From Strongylocentrotus purpuratus (lineage: Eukaryota > Echinodermata > Echinoidea > Camarodonta > Strongylocentrotidae), in the NCBI RefSeq assembly GCF_000002235.5, contig NW_022145613.1, positions 8,618,429 to 8,682,428 of the forward strand: a stretch of 64,000 nucleotides of DNA. Reading direction: 5' to 3'. The notes under the pieces are model-generated. The model worked only from the letters and a program-made list of their open reading frames with translations, was not told where the DNA came from and did not search any database. Shown here piece by piece: positions 20,489 to 33,714 of the stretch. The translations under genes and the position numbers were made by a program. Positions within the stretch are counted from its first letter, which is position 1. Every line of letters starts with the position of its first letter.

Positions 20489-20895
20489 GGTTCAGGGGGT
20501 CAAGGGGCTGAACCCCCGGAAGCTCAGGGGTTTAAGGCATTAAATAACGGTCAGATAAGCATATCAAAATATGTGACACTACTAGGTCACTAATTGGCTG
20601 GGAGTCCAGGGGGCGGAGCCCCCGGAAGCTCAGGGGTTTTAGGTATTTCATTACAGTTAGATGAGCATCCAGGGGCCCTCTTTAAGGCCATTGATGTGGT
20701 CCAGGGGGCAGAGCCCCCGGAAGCTCAGAGGTTTTTAGATATTTAAATACGGTCAGATGACCATCCATGCAGGGGCCCGCCTTATAGGGCCCTTGGTGTG
20801 GTCCAGGGAGCAGAGCCCCCGTAGGCTCTCGGGTTTTAGGCATTACGGTCAGATGAGCATATGTTGATACCTCATTTGTGACATTGGCAGGTCAC
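20489..20895 (+). repeat. Four tandem ~95-115-bp units with GGGGGC-GCCCCC stems
   Basis: Units begin at about 20489, 20605, 20699 and 20801. Each has GTCCAGGGGGCGGAGCCCCC (or a close variant), GGAAGCTCAGGGGTTTTAGG and a CGGTCAGATGAGCAT block. The first part folds as a strong hairpin. Probably the body of an interspersed element. Confidence 0.75.
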
Positions 20896-20899
20896 TTTT

Positions 20900-21580
20900 T
20901 TTTTCTCTCTCTCTTTCTTTCTTTTTCTCTGTAACATACTTTTTTTTAAAAGTACGGGGGGCTCGAGCTCCCCAGCCCAGCCGTTCTACAGGCCCTGACA
21001 TAAAGGCTTCTAAATAAGCATATTTTACGCCCGACTGTAAATTTGGGAATTTCTAATTTTCCAACAAACGCATAAAAAGGTATGACTTACAAACAAATTG
21101 AAACAAAATACTGGAAAATCAGTTCATTTCAGCAACATTTTGTTAATCACTGGTATCGAATAAGAAATACCCCCCCCCCCCCCCCATCAATACGCCAGCG
21201 TTCAGGGGCTCATGTCTTCTCACCCCGATAACAAAAAACACACACGCTTTCCCATCCTCCCACAGTATTTCCACGATATGCGCGTATCGCTATTATGAAA
21301 ACCTCCATTGATATTAAAATATATAAGGTGGCATGCGGAATGTTTAGGAAATTTAATTCCTGTTAACTTTCCTTTTCTTTGAATGGAATTTTATATGTGA
21401 TTTAATTCAGGTTTTATTATTGTTATGTTCTTTTTGGTTAAAAATACAAACCATCTTTACTCCTTTACTGCTTTTCTTTTCTATTTTGGAGGGGGCGTTT
21501 TGCCCCCCCCCCCCCCACTTTTTTGGGTTGGGGGCAAGTGCACCCCCCCCCCACACTTTCGGCGCCTATGATGGTTATCC
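20900..21580. other. Intergenic sequence with repeat fragments
   Basis: A CT-rich stretch (20897-20935), a C-run (21170-21185) and, at 21490-21570, a G/C-run fragment ending CTTTCGGCGCCTATG, an inverted version of the GGCGCC-led fragments seen elsewhere. No coding signal. Confidence 0.4.
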
Positions 21581-21612
21581 CTACACAAAGTGCTAATTTG
21601 GTTATCAGTTTG

Positions 21613-22028
21613 TGACGTCATTGCCTCACTATTTATGAATTGCTTCATATATGTTTGCCCATTAATTTCCCTTTTTATCCCCCAAAACTTGATTACCCCC
21701 ATGCCTTTGCCCAGGATATATTATATGATTTGTATCCGATTGCGGGCACGGACATTCTCACAAAATCTTTTATGAACTTTTAAGAATTTATAGGCCTACT
21801 ATTTTCTGAATATTGTATATTCATAATCATGATTGTTAGTTTATCAACATTCAAATTCTTCATGATTTAACTGAAAAAATATAGTGCATCCGCAAAAAAA
21901 AACATATTACTCTCAATAAAAACTTGGATGCTGGTGTGCGAAGGAAATAGGATTCTTATAGGGAGGAAGGAAAATTCATATTATCATTATAAAGAAAACA
22001 ATGAGTGGATAGTGAGGCAATGACGTCA
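21613..22028. repeat. Inverted repeat pair carrying TGACGTCA
   Basis: TGACGTCATTGCCTCACTAT at 21613-21632 is matched exactly and inverted at 22009-22028, with weaker similarity for about 30 bases on either side. The spacing of about 415 bp fits an old non-autonomous TIR element, but ends and duplication are unclear. Confidence 0.55.
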
Positions 22029-22029
22029 A

Positions 22030-23200
22030 AGACTCATAAGTGAGTTGCCAATTTGTCGACAGATATTTCGCTCAGTGGGGGGGTGGGGGGGTTAATCCCC
22101 AAAACACCCCCCCCCCCTGCGTACGCGCCTGGATACAAGGTCAAGGACTAATGGTTTGTGTCTGCAAACTAGAGGGGGAGGGGGAGTAACGTGAGCAAAA
22201 GATTAAGTAATTCCTTTCATTAGACTGTGACCAAACTCGACAATCATTGCAGAGATAGAAAAACAGACAGAAAGAGAGAGAGAGAGGGGGAGGGGGGGGG
22301 GGGGTCATAGGTAGAACGAAGATAGAGAGGGAGTCTGGGGTGGGGTCGCGAAAAGGGGAAAGTTTGCTAAATGAGGTATCCTGAAATCCTCTCCTTGACG
22401 AAAAAACTAATCTCTTTAACTTCGTCGTAATAATTATTGATGTTGACTAGGAAATACCAAGGTTCTTTCTTTCTCTTGTCAATTAAGGTCACAAAGGTGT
22501 TTTTTTCTTTAATTTTTTAAGAGGTTTCTTATCTTTTAACATTTCAACATGTAAATTTTTTTGTATAAAAGGTATGACGATATGATTGTACATACTGTAT
22601 ATACAGTATATTATATCTATTAAATAGTCGCTAACTCAATCAGGTGCCCGAGAAATGCTAATTAAATGTATGATGCAACTGAGAGGCTTCGGTTCAAATT
22701 GTGAACTCTCTCGAACTTGAAGGTGACTGGAATAGCACTATTTTCTGAGTGGGCGCGACCCCTAAACGTTATAAATTTTTGATCGAAAGCTGGCGCTATG
22801 CTATTGACGAAAATGAGCAAAGCTCGATAACATAGAACGGTACGGTACGGTACGCACGCATATATATCAAGCGTACACAATCTAAACATTGAAGCCTAGA
22901 TGAGATTGTTACAGCGAGCAGAAACATGAGATTTTCAGGAATTACATTGAGTTAAATGCTCAGCTCAGGAATATTCAGGCATATCTTGACTAGACACATA
23001 TGTGGACAGCAAATTCAGACTCATGTAAGTATATTGTAGGGACAACACCGGACCAGATATTAGAATAGATCTCAGAATGATCCAGGGATTCCAGGGGCAG
23101 GGATTTGATTTGTATTGTGGCTGTGTTGTGTGAATGTCAATACATTTTTAGATGTCACTTGTCAGTGCATGTCATGTTGTTGGTGAGTGAGAGGAGGTGA
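22030..23200. other. Intergenic sequence, no gene found
   Basis: Contains G/C-run fragments (22075-22115, 22285-22303), a short GA repeat (22270-22288) and a GGTACGGTACGGTACG triplet. A good donor (CAT|GTAAGT) lies at about 23031 after a short ATG frame, but its phase does not join the first recognised OXR1 exon. Confidence 0.4.
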
Positions 23201-23207
23201 AAGGGGC

Positions 23208-23780
23208 GGCGCTAGTGTAGTTTCGTATCCATTTTTTAGTAGCTTATTATCTATTCTTAGCAAAGGAGTTTTAGCCCAATTTTTTACTCATTTTAATCAT
23301 AATCATATATCACATTGTCCAGCTGAATTTGGATCACATCCAACATCGGGAAGCCTCCGTTTAGGGCTTCGATGTCGACGTCCTCGCTCAGTAGTCAGTA
23401 CCGTCTCTACCGTATAGCTCTGCACCTCGAACTGAAGCTATCAGTCCAAAATTATGCAAACTTCTCGTATTGTTTATAGTATCGTGCATGCGCGTAATAC
23501 CATAAACCATACGAGAAGTCTACATAATTTTGGATTGATAGCTTCAGTTTAAAGTGTAGGACTAGAGTCTATACAGCGTAGAGATGGTACTGAACGACGA
23601 TGTCGACAGCGAAGCCCTAAACAGAGTCTTCCCGATGTTGGATGTGATCCAAATTCAGGTGGAAAATGAAATATATGATTATGATTAAAATTAGTAAACA
23701 ATTGGGCTAAAATTCTCTTAATTATTTAGAGTGGATATTAAACTGCTAAAAAAAATGGATACGCAACTACACTAGCGTCC
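23208..23780. mobile_element. 573-bp foldback element with 7-bp duplication
   Basis: Two ~275-bp arms (CGCTAGTGTAGTTTCGTATC at the left, its inverse at the right) meet near 23485 around GTGCATGCGCG. AAGGGGC flanks both ends (23201-23207 and 23781-23787). The arms differ at several indels, so it is older than the 13841 MITE. No coding capacity. Confidence 0.75.
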
Positions 23781-23941
23781 AAGGGGCTTACAGTAACAGA
23801 TTAGCATGATGTTCGTGTAATGGCTTACAATAGTAAAGATGTGTGATCACATTATTAAGCATTAAGCTGAAGAATAGCTATGCTGTCCTTGGTCTAGAAT
23901 CTATGCGGTAAAAAAATGATGGTGATGTGTTTATGCATTGT

Positions 23942-24369
23942 CAGTAGGGGCGCTGGTCCGAGAATGGGGATCGTCCGCATAAACGAGGATATCCTCGTAA
24001 ACGTGTACAAATCGTGTGCTAAAAATGAGGATCGTCTGCATTTTTGTGGACGATCCTTACCGATGTGTGCGTTGGCGATGCGAAAAAAACGGATTCCGTG
24101 ATGATGCTCCATGATGTACAAGTTCTCACTTAGCAGCAGAGAGACTTTCACGTTATGATTAATAAATCCTTGGGATGACGGACAACCCGTAAAAGTAGAT
24201 GGTGAACTAGGGGTATTTTATAATGCAGAATCTGCTGGTTTGTCGCATCCCCAGCGCACGGATCAAGAACCCTACACACGCAGAGCGCTGAAGGACGCGA
24301 TTTGTCCGCGTTTACGAGGATATCGTCGTTTATGGGATGATCCTCATTCTCTAAACAGCATCCCTACTG
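23942..24369. mobile_element. 428-bp TIR element with CAGTAGGG ends
   Basis: Imperfect TIRs of about 70 bp (CAGTAGGGGCGCTGG, AACGAGGATATCCTCGTAAA) and ATTGT on both sides (23937-23941 and 24370-24374). The CAGTAGGGG end resembles hAT termini, but 8-bp duplications would be expected. Inside are further GAGGATCGTC / GACGATCC repeats in both orientations. Confidence 0.7.
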
Positions 24370-24599
24370 ATTGTGTGACAAAACTGCTGTAGCATGTACA
24401 TGTAGCTGTAGACTTGGATCTCTCATCCAGTCAATCAGATTAATTTAATCTTTAATGATGTGAATATGAACAAAGTCCGTCTTTATTCTGTTTACTTGAA
24501 CCTCTCCTTCAGACTTATCGCTATCCGAATTTCCTATTTGATAACAAATTCTCATGTTATGCAAAACAGTGTCTTATTATAGACTCTAAATTTACTTAG

Positions 24600-25180
24600 C
24601 TCTATTATGTGGTAGCTACATGTAAGTCAAGTGTAGTTTTGTTTGATTGTTTTCTTGTTTTTTTCTTATTACATTATATTCCATTATGTTTTTTGTTTGT
24701 CCTTTGGAAAGCAAAGAGTAATTTACACTGTAGGTTTATCTCTCTAGGGACATGCCATATTTTGTTAGTCCGCATAAATTTTAACAATCCAATCTCTCAC
24801 TTTCATGTACAAAATGAAACTGATGATTAGATGAATTATGTATTTTGTTGTTGTTTGTATTTATTCTGCTCTTGTGGAATTTTCCACTTTTTATGTATAC
24901 ATGTACTTGCCATATTGTATAATATTGTATTTATGTTTAGCATGACTTACATGTACATGGTTTACATTTGTAGATTATTCCTATTTATCGTTATACACTG
25001 TACATTACATTTGAATTGTTGTTTTGTTGTATTCTGTATTCTTTGTATTATAATGCTGTGTTTGTATTCTTTATTATGTATCATTATCATGACATGTACT
25101 GTAAATGTGTTTTACTCTCATACCCTAGAAGGGGGTCGCAATAGTCAATAAATTCTGTTTTATCTGGAGGACTTCATGTA
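24600..25180 (+). mobile_element. Possible LINE 3' UTR
   Basis: A T-rich stretch rich in TTGTTTGTATT, ending GAAGGGGGTCGCAATAGTCAATAAATTCTG. The layout (T-rich 3' UTR, G-rich block, AATAAA) resembles the 3' end of CR1/jockey-type LINEs. No protein remnant supports it. Confidence 0.3.
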
Positions 25181-25192
25181 GTTGATAAGAGT

Positions 25193-25222
25193 TAGAGAGA
25201 GAGAGAGAGAGAGAGAGAGAGC
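25193..25222 (+). repeat. (GA)n microsatellite
   Basis: About 14 GA units, 200 bases upstream of the first recognised OXR1 exon. Confidence 0.9.
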
Positions 25223-25416
25223 TATGGCGGCTAGACATTTTGAACACGTTGACTGTTTTTCATCAGGAGTGAATTGGCGATGGGCAGTGCGGGTGATCTT
25301 TAACTTAAAGTTTAAAGATCAAATGATAGAGTTATAAATCTTATTAAATTGCAATTATCTTCTTGGCTTCCACTTTGAAAATTAATTGAAGAATAATTTA
25401 CTTCTCTCTTCGACAG

Positions 25417-25556
25417 GACTGAGACGGTACTAGAGGGAGAGGAAACCCTCTCCAGCCGTCTTAAGGACAGCTATCCATACCGAGGGGATGGAACAGGACG
25501 ATCAGAGCCAGTTACTATCCGAGGCATCAAGATACGCTCGGACAGTGATGTTTCAG
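25417..25556 (+). CDS. OXR1: OXR1 exon (N-terminal region)
   Basis: 140 nt: one base, 46 codons, one base; acceptor TTCGACAG|G, donor TTTCAG|GTTAGT. Encodes TETVLEGEETLSSRLKDSYP and a Ser/Asp tail that joins the next exon as an Asp codon. It has no in-frame ATG, so an earlier coding exon must exist. A 1.7-kb TIR element starts 28 bases downstream. Confidence 0.75.
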
Positions 25557-28500
25557 GTTAGTACATGTCCTGTACATACAAATGCAGGCCTTAAATTAAT
25601 CGACGGCCATCGACGGCCAGGCCGTCGATGCCCCTATGACTGGCCGCGGTGCCCTCCCCAAAAAAGATAAATTCACGGCCAAAAAGGCCGTGCCCTTTTT
25701 TTCAAACTGGCCGACGTGCCTTTTTTTCCAACTGGACGTGCCCTTTTTTGTTTAATTTGCGCACATAAAACCACCAATTGCGCCCATAATCATCTAAAAC
25801 TAGACGGCAAGGCGCAAGTGTTTTCCGTGAAAATGCGCCCATAAATTATTAGAACAGTAAAAATACACGAATCACGAACAGTCTGCCGCCCACGAGCTCT
25901 CTTCTAGCTAAGTATTTAGTGCTTTAATAAAAAAATGCGCCCTTTGTTATTATATAGGCAATGCGCTAGCGCACGTGCGATCGCATGATAAGCATATGGT
26001 GCATGCTGTTGACGCACGCACGTACTACGTACAAATCGAAGGCCAGGATCAAGAAAACAAATCGTCAAATGGAGAAATAAACAAGCATTCAAATAGTCAT
26101 TAGAGATCTGTCGAGGTTTGTTTGTAGGTCTAGTTTATTATTTTATCTCAAATAGAATTTAGAATTATCTTATTAATAAGTTAAGAACACCTACGATGTT
26201 CTCGATCGCAGTTACTCTCATTTTGCCACCAGCCGACCTCGCTTCAAAAAGCTACCCCGCCAGCTTCCCAAGACGAACGTTTCGAGTCCCGGTAAAATTA
26301 CGCGCTGCGAATCTCCGAGGGTGCATCGGTTTCGCTGGCAAACTTCCAGCCCGACAGCTTCCCACCAAAAGTGGCGAGAGTGTGTGCGAGGAACGATTTT
26401 GGTTTCGTGAATGCACGTTACGCAACTGAGCTGAGCGTGTCACTTTCAGCTGTCGAATGTCTATAAGGACATTTTTACATCTTATTTCATTAGTTAGGCC
26501 TATCTAGACCTTTCTATACAACAGTTAAAAAGATAATTTCTTCAAATTTGCTCCTACTACCGAGAGAGTGGCGGAACGGAAGGTTTGTGTGCGAGGTGCG
26601 ATTTTGATTTGGGATACCCGGCCCGGTAAACTTGCCAAGATCTTCTGACTTTCGATGTTTGTGAAACTGACAATTTATTTATTCATTTGCTCATCAATAT
26701 TTTTAGTTACTTTAAAATACTGTTTAATGTGCAAGTTTGATGTTCTTAATCAATCTTTCCTGTTCATATTGTTAAGATTAAAAAGTTATTAAATTGATCG
26801 TTCGATCTAGATCTATTCACATTATGAAATTAACATTTGTAGACTCTCTTTGAACTTATGATTAGATAAGGGGCCTATCTGTTTTTGGAAAATTGCCCCT
26901 TGCTCTGGTAAATTCCCGTGGCAAAGGGCAACTTAAAAAAAAAATTGCCCCTTGCTCCTGGCTGCTAAATCTAAGGCTTGCGGGCCGCCGCCTTGTTTGT
27001 ATGTACCGTAGACCTCTATACATTCTGTGAAGAAGCTGGTGCTAAAAGTCCTGGGAAATTGATCCCGCACAAGTTTCATAAAATACACATAGAAATACAT
27101 AAAAACAAAAATAGAATCAATTTTTTTGGCCTCATACTTGATGCCCTTTTTGTAAAATATTTTGGCCTTGATGCCCTTTTTGTAAAAATATTTTGGCCTT
27201 GGTGCCCTTAAAAATATGAGGTACTCGAGGCCAAACTGGCCTTGCCCTAAAAATGACGAAATTTAAGGCCTGCAAATGTACCCCCTTCCCCTCCCACTCA
27301 ATGTAGGTATCAAACTTTTTTTTCCAGTGTGAAAGAGTGCATACATGTATTAGCCATTTTCTTTCCAAAGTTAACCAACGAGCAACGACCACAAGCTTCT
27401 GTGTTATGTGTGGGAGTTGGTAACCCCATGAAGCAGTATGAACCTTGTTGTACACTTTATTTGATCACATAATTTTACACAAAGGAATTAAGAAGTCCTC
27501 TGTTATTTTTACTTCTTGATTGCATGTAGCGGACATGTACAGTACATGGTGTACATGCATACAGCATACGACTTGGCGGAATTGAGCGAGTCAGAAAAAC
27601 AAAGGTTATTTTGTTATTACATGAACAAGTAGTCATTGGCTTCACTTCCTATCTTACTTGCGTCCACGTAGTACACAATCAATGTTTAGGCAAGGAAGAT
27701 ATCGGGTCAAATATAAATGCTATTTGTATTAGTATTGTACCACTTCTTTGCCAAAGTCCAATAAAGTGAGATTATGTACAGGCGAGGAAAATGTGATGCA
27801 GAGATCTTCTCTGCCATACTGATCTGACTAATATGCTCTGGCAACAAATTGTTAAAAGTATTGGGTTGAGGTTAGGATTAGGCCTACCATTAGATTTTAG
27901 GTTATGTTTATGTTTAGGTTTTAGAATTAAGTAGCGTGTCTTGACCAGGGTTGAAGTTAAGAATTTTGTTAGTGTAGGAAATGGTACATGTTATAGATAT
28001 GTTTTAATTTTTTTTTTTAAACCTGGACATTACAGAATATATTGGGTTAAGATTGAAGTTATATGGTATGTTAAGAAGTTCTTAAATCTCTTTCAGATTT
28101 GACCAATGGAATGAATTATGTTGAGGGCATCCAACCGCTGACCAGATTAAAATTTGAAGATTATTGATATTACCCACTAAGGTTAATCTCTTATTTACAT
28201 GTACTGTACTTGTACATCATACATGTACATACAGTGTACATTATATACATGTATGTGTACTTTGTAAGACTAAACATTAAAAGGAATATTGCTTTTTGAA
28301 AGCTTTGCATTTAATATTAGAAACCATTCAAATTTCTCCCTTATGAATGTAGTTCTTGACAATGTAAGAAATGAAACTGTAATTCATATAAACTTTCATT
28401 GATCTTTTTTAGCCTTCCAATGATCTTTTTTTAGCCTTCCAATGCTGAATTCCTCTTTGCTCCCTTGTTTATTTATTGTTCCCTTGTTTATTTATTGTTC

Positions 28501-29831
28501 CTTTGTTTATTTATTGTTCCTTGAAGTACACTAAATGCAAACCTAGTAATGACGTCAGAGGCATCAACTAGAGAAAACAAAATTACAGCACAATGCGAAA
28601 AGGATAATTTATGAGAGGAACATCTCACAAGAGGTGACATTTATTGAGAGCCATCACGATCGTTTCTACATGTACTTGGCATACCGGGGGAACTGCTCGG
28701 CAACCCCATTTCAGTTGGAGATCTGTGGCAATGGTAAACATGAGCAATTGCGTCATCAGAGATTGTTCAAATTGACACGGTTGTTTGGAATTCATTTAGA
28801 CTTCATGAGAAACAATGTAGCTGCTTCAAGTGCATTCCTTCTCCATACAAGTCATTTCCTGACCAGAGATATTGTAAGGCATACCGGTAGTCATTTATTT
28901 CATGAGTTTCAAATTGTACAGGAAATGTAGTATTGTTATGATTTTGTTCTTGTATGAAGGCTTTAATTAATGTCAACGTTGTTTTTCTTTCCTCTTTGAA
29001 CAGTGACCGTAGTGCATTTAGAAACTACCGTATTGATGCAACATTCCAAAGTGTTCATAAGTTTCTATTTTTGTCCGTGATTTTTTTTCTTTCTAGCTGC
29101 AGTTTCTACAATTTCAATGAAAATTTCCCACAGCCACCCACAATGTGTTTTACACTCCATTCCAGTGTTTGCCTAGTTATTCCTTGATGGAAACTTATTG
29201 TTTCATTTTTTGTTTTCTTTGAATGAAAATGGAATTGCTGGCAGGTATTTTGCCACTTAAGTCTAAATAAAAGCCATGGTAAATAATACAAAAATTATAG
29301 AGATAGAGACAGAGAGACGATGGTAAATAATTTTTAAAAATATTATAGAGATAAAGAGACAGAGAGACAGAGATGATAAATAATATGAATAAAATATTAT
29401 AGAGATAGAGACATACATGTACTGTACATGTACTAATGTAGAAACAGAGGGAGGGAGAGAGTGTTACATGTACATGTACATGTACATAGTCAGTTGGTGG
29501 AAGTGGAGGGAACAGGTATGAGAGATGAAGAGATAATCAACATAGACAAAATACAGATAACGTACAAAAACAACTCCTGAGATCTCCATGGACTTGACAT
29601 CTACAGATCTTAGAGGAGACTCAAGGGTGATGGGAGGTGGGGGGGGGGGGGGGGGGTTATCTATCTAAAATAGAGACTTCACCTGCAGAATAAATTGCAT
29701 CGCAGCTCGTGGCCAATTTGCAGCCAGGCGAGCAAAGGAGATCCCAAATCACCGTCACAGGGTAATTTTAGCTGGAGCCTGTGTGCGTCACAACCAAAAA
29801 TGGGGACACAGTACACTGTCATCAGTATCTA

Positions 29832-29862
<31 letters not shown>

Positions 29863-29863
29863 T

Positions 29864-29916
<53 letters not shown>

Positions 29917-32900
29917 CTCTCTATCTCTCTATCTCTCTCTCTATCTCTATCTCTTTCTTTCCCCCTCTCTTTGTCAGTTTGGTAGGGGAGATTGATGGGG
30001 CAGCTCGTTTGATCAAGTGAAGGGGTTTGCAGTGTGGGACTATTATTGGAAAGAGAATAGGATTAAGTACACAGAAGTTACAAGCAGTTAAGGTACTGGT
30101 ACAGATGGTGTAGTATGACAACCCTGTACATGTAAATCATATGCAGGGCCTACACTGTACATTGTACATGTAAGCCCGTTTTTTAATGTTGCAATTTATG
30201 TCAAAGAATATAGAGTGTGATGCTTTACTTCTGACTGCTTCTTTTCTTTTCAAAATTACTTTTTTTTGGTGGTAAAAAGTCTCCTTGAATTTTTTCCAGA
30301 ATAAACACACTACTTTAATACTGTACACATGTATTGCATAGGAACAATTTTAGACTTGGAAAAATATGTATTTAATGATATAATTCATTGAATTTCTTAA
30401 ACCATAATTTTTTTGAATTGAATTGAATTGATATCTTTATTTATACACGGTTAAAAAAGCCCAAACAGTTAAAAGACTGATTTCCGTTGGGGCCGTGTGA
30501 AACAATGTAAATACATCAAATTAATTTAAAAATGATAATGGTACATCAAAAAACAAACAAGAAATAATCAAGACAAAGATCTATACAAAATAACCATAGA
30601 ATAGTACTGCCGAAAAAGTATATGTATGAATAACAATAATTTATAAATTTATTGATTTTAAAAGCACTTTGGAGTGAATATATATTACGGTATATCTTTT
30701 TCACTTTGATTTTCAACTGTTTGTATGTACTGTATTATTCTTGTTCAGGTGTAGTATTGATTTTTTTATAAGCACCTCTGTAGCGCCCCCCCCCCCCTGA
30801 AAAATATACCGGTAAGTTTAAGTGACAAATTCAAGTTTTGCTCTAGTTATCAAGCATGAGTATACTGTTCCTTTCTTGTATACTAATATAACTCTATTTT
30901 TGTAATAAAAAATAAATATGCAGCTCTTCTATGTGTATTTGTACTTCTACATGTATACAATGTTTGCATGTACACAAATGTAGCTTAGGTAATAGCTGAT
31001 AAAATGTAGGCCTACAATCTCTCAATATTTTCCATGCCCACCAATGATCCAACATGTACTTTTAGCAAGCCTGCTTATTGCTACGGTAACACAGTAACTC
31101 TATGACGATATTAAAAGGCAAATCATAATCCATACACATGTACTGTACAGTATGTGCTCTGTATAGTAGTTGGTATCATACATGAAGAAGAATATACATG
31201 TAGTTCCATATTTTCTATAGACATTCATGCTTCATTTTACAGTTGAATATTATTCTGCAAGCAAAATGTTCCACTGTTTCATTGAACTCTACGCATCTTT
31301 TATAGAAAGGAGTATTGATAAATCATGAGCCAGTTTTATGTGCAATATTATAGATTTTTTTATGAGCTAAAAGTTACCTGATCACATAGAAAGAACTACT
31401 GTACATAAAATGATAAAAACATATTTTCATACAGTTACACTCAGTTGCTTTTGTTTTCTCAATGCATTGTACAGTACTGATTATGCAGAATGTTGCAATT
31501 ATTATTGTTTTAATTGGCTGACTGCATCTGTGTCCAGCTGTACATACAGTATTATGCATACCATGCATGGTTACATTTCTTGTACTTGTCATGGTCTAGC
31601 CCATCAGCTTGTACATGTACTGCCATCGTCTAGCGCACCACTTGTTCTGCAGGGCCATAAATCATAGGGGATCTGTAACAAAAATAAAGTTTTTGTGATT
31701 TCATAATTTTTGTGTGAAAGGATACCCCAGAATTGTGGGCCTTTATTTCTAGTTCTTGCTTTTTGGATTATTTTAGAGGTGAAAAGATTCCCCCAAAATA
31801 TTGAGGACTGATTTATTTATTTTTTAAATAATTTTTTTGTTACTGTTTCCAAAATTCATGTAAAACATTGATAGCCCTTTGGCATTGTGAAAAATAACCC
31901 ACAGCAAGTAACATTGTGCTGAATGTGCACACTTGAAAAAGGATATTAATTTATTTATTGCATACTATATTTTATTTTATGTTATATTTTATGGATCCCC
32001 AAAATGTAGAATTTATATCATCATGATTTGATGCATTTGCAATATTACTTTTAAAGGGCAGAGAATTAAACAAAAAAAAAACAGTCATTACTTACTTTTA
32101 ATGAAGATGCTAATGAACCTGTTGACTTCTGAATTTTCTCATTCCCATCTCCAGAAGCCAACCGGTTTCTCATTGCTAATGGATTAATATCCCTAGGGTC
32201 TAGAAGAAGAAGATGTGGAAAGATTGTTCGTTAATGATTGATCATTATAAAAACTTGACATTTCCAGATGAAGAGATGAGCTGACTCTTGTTATTATCTA
32301 GATGAAAATGATAAAAGATTTTGATATTTAAAGATATTCCATGTACATGTATGTACATTATGTACCTCCATACAATCTACATTCCTGACATGTATAGTAT
32401 GCTGAATGCAAGTAGAAATGGCAGTTATTTAGTGTTTTATTGCTGCTGATCTAAAATTGAAGAAAAAAGAAAGAGTTTAAAGACAAAGGAACTAAATTTG
32501 TGTAATTTTGATATATTTTAGGAGTTTTCAAATCATTAAAAAACGTGTGAAAATTGTTACAGCATTTCAGAACTGATGATACAGTTCACATACATTGATG
32601 TACATGTACGTACATGGACATCAAAATGTTTTGATCATTTTTATATATTTTCATGTTGATGGCATTGTCCTTCCACCTCATATTTTCAATTCGTATAATA
32701 TGTCATATTGTCATAGGTTACATCCACACATCATGAGTTTTCAATGCCTTCTCTTCACCACTTGTATTCTTTTTATATTGTTCATTAAATTTGAGAGAGC
32801 TGCCTTGAAATTATTATGTCTTGGCGGCATATTCATGCAGGCTATACACCATATTTACTGGTACTAACTTACTAAGGAGATCTAGTATGCTATAGCAAAG

Positions 32901-33639
32901 CTCAACACCAACAGGCACCAGGGACTCATTGGCGCCCCAATCTTACGTCTGGACCAAAAATTGAACATCTTTAATGTACATGTAAGGCTGGTACTTGACA
33001 CTCACTATTAAAAAGTGCATTTTGGATCCCCTTTCAACAAAGTGTGGAGTCCTGGTTATAGTAGCACAAAATGAAGCGGAAAGGTATCTGACCAGATGGT
33101 ATGCCACATTGGTGCCAGCATGCAGAACAGCTCCAAGAAGCGTTCTCTTTAAATTTTGTTTGACATGTACATGTACATGTATAGTGCTGGTCAAAGATTA
33201 TAATCATTACAAATATACATGTACCTGTACATGTAAAACCTTAATATTTTAGATGCATGAGATTTTACTTCAATGTATTGCATCATTTGAGATGGACATG
33301 GTTCTTGCAATTTACTGAACATGTACATGTACTGCGTCCTTAATAAAAGTTCCTTCTCTTTCATGCATGACTGCTACAGTCCGTGACAGATTCTTGCACA
33401 TGTAAATGTAGACAGTTTAAGTAGCTCATTTACATGTACATGTACATGTAAAGTACATCATCTCCACCCAAGATATTTATAGATCACTCGCACATTGGTC
33501 AATTTAGGGGATTGGGGGGGGGGGGGGGGGTCAGTGCTGAACAAGGGCTCGATCTGAAGTGGAAGTGAGTTTGTGTTAGAACGAGATGAGTTTCTTGGAG
33601 ATGAGATGAGGGGATATGGGGTTGTTATGGATGCCTCAT

Positions 33640-33714
<75 letters not shown>

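Noticed and set aside
22983-23031. Candidate first exon of OXR1 ending at CAT|GTAAGT
   Set aside because: Neither ATG frame leaves the two bases needed by the exon at 25417; joining gives an immediate stop.
29695-30121. Ser/Leu-rich and Glu/Arg-rich frames
   Set aside because: Produced by the CT microsatellite.
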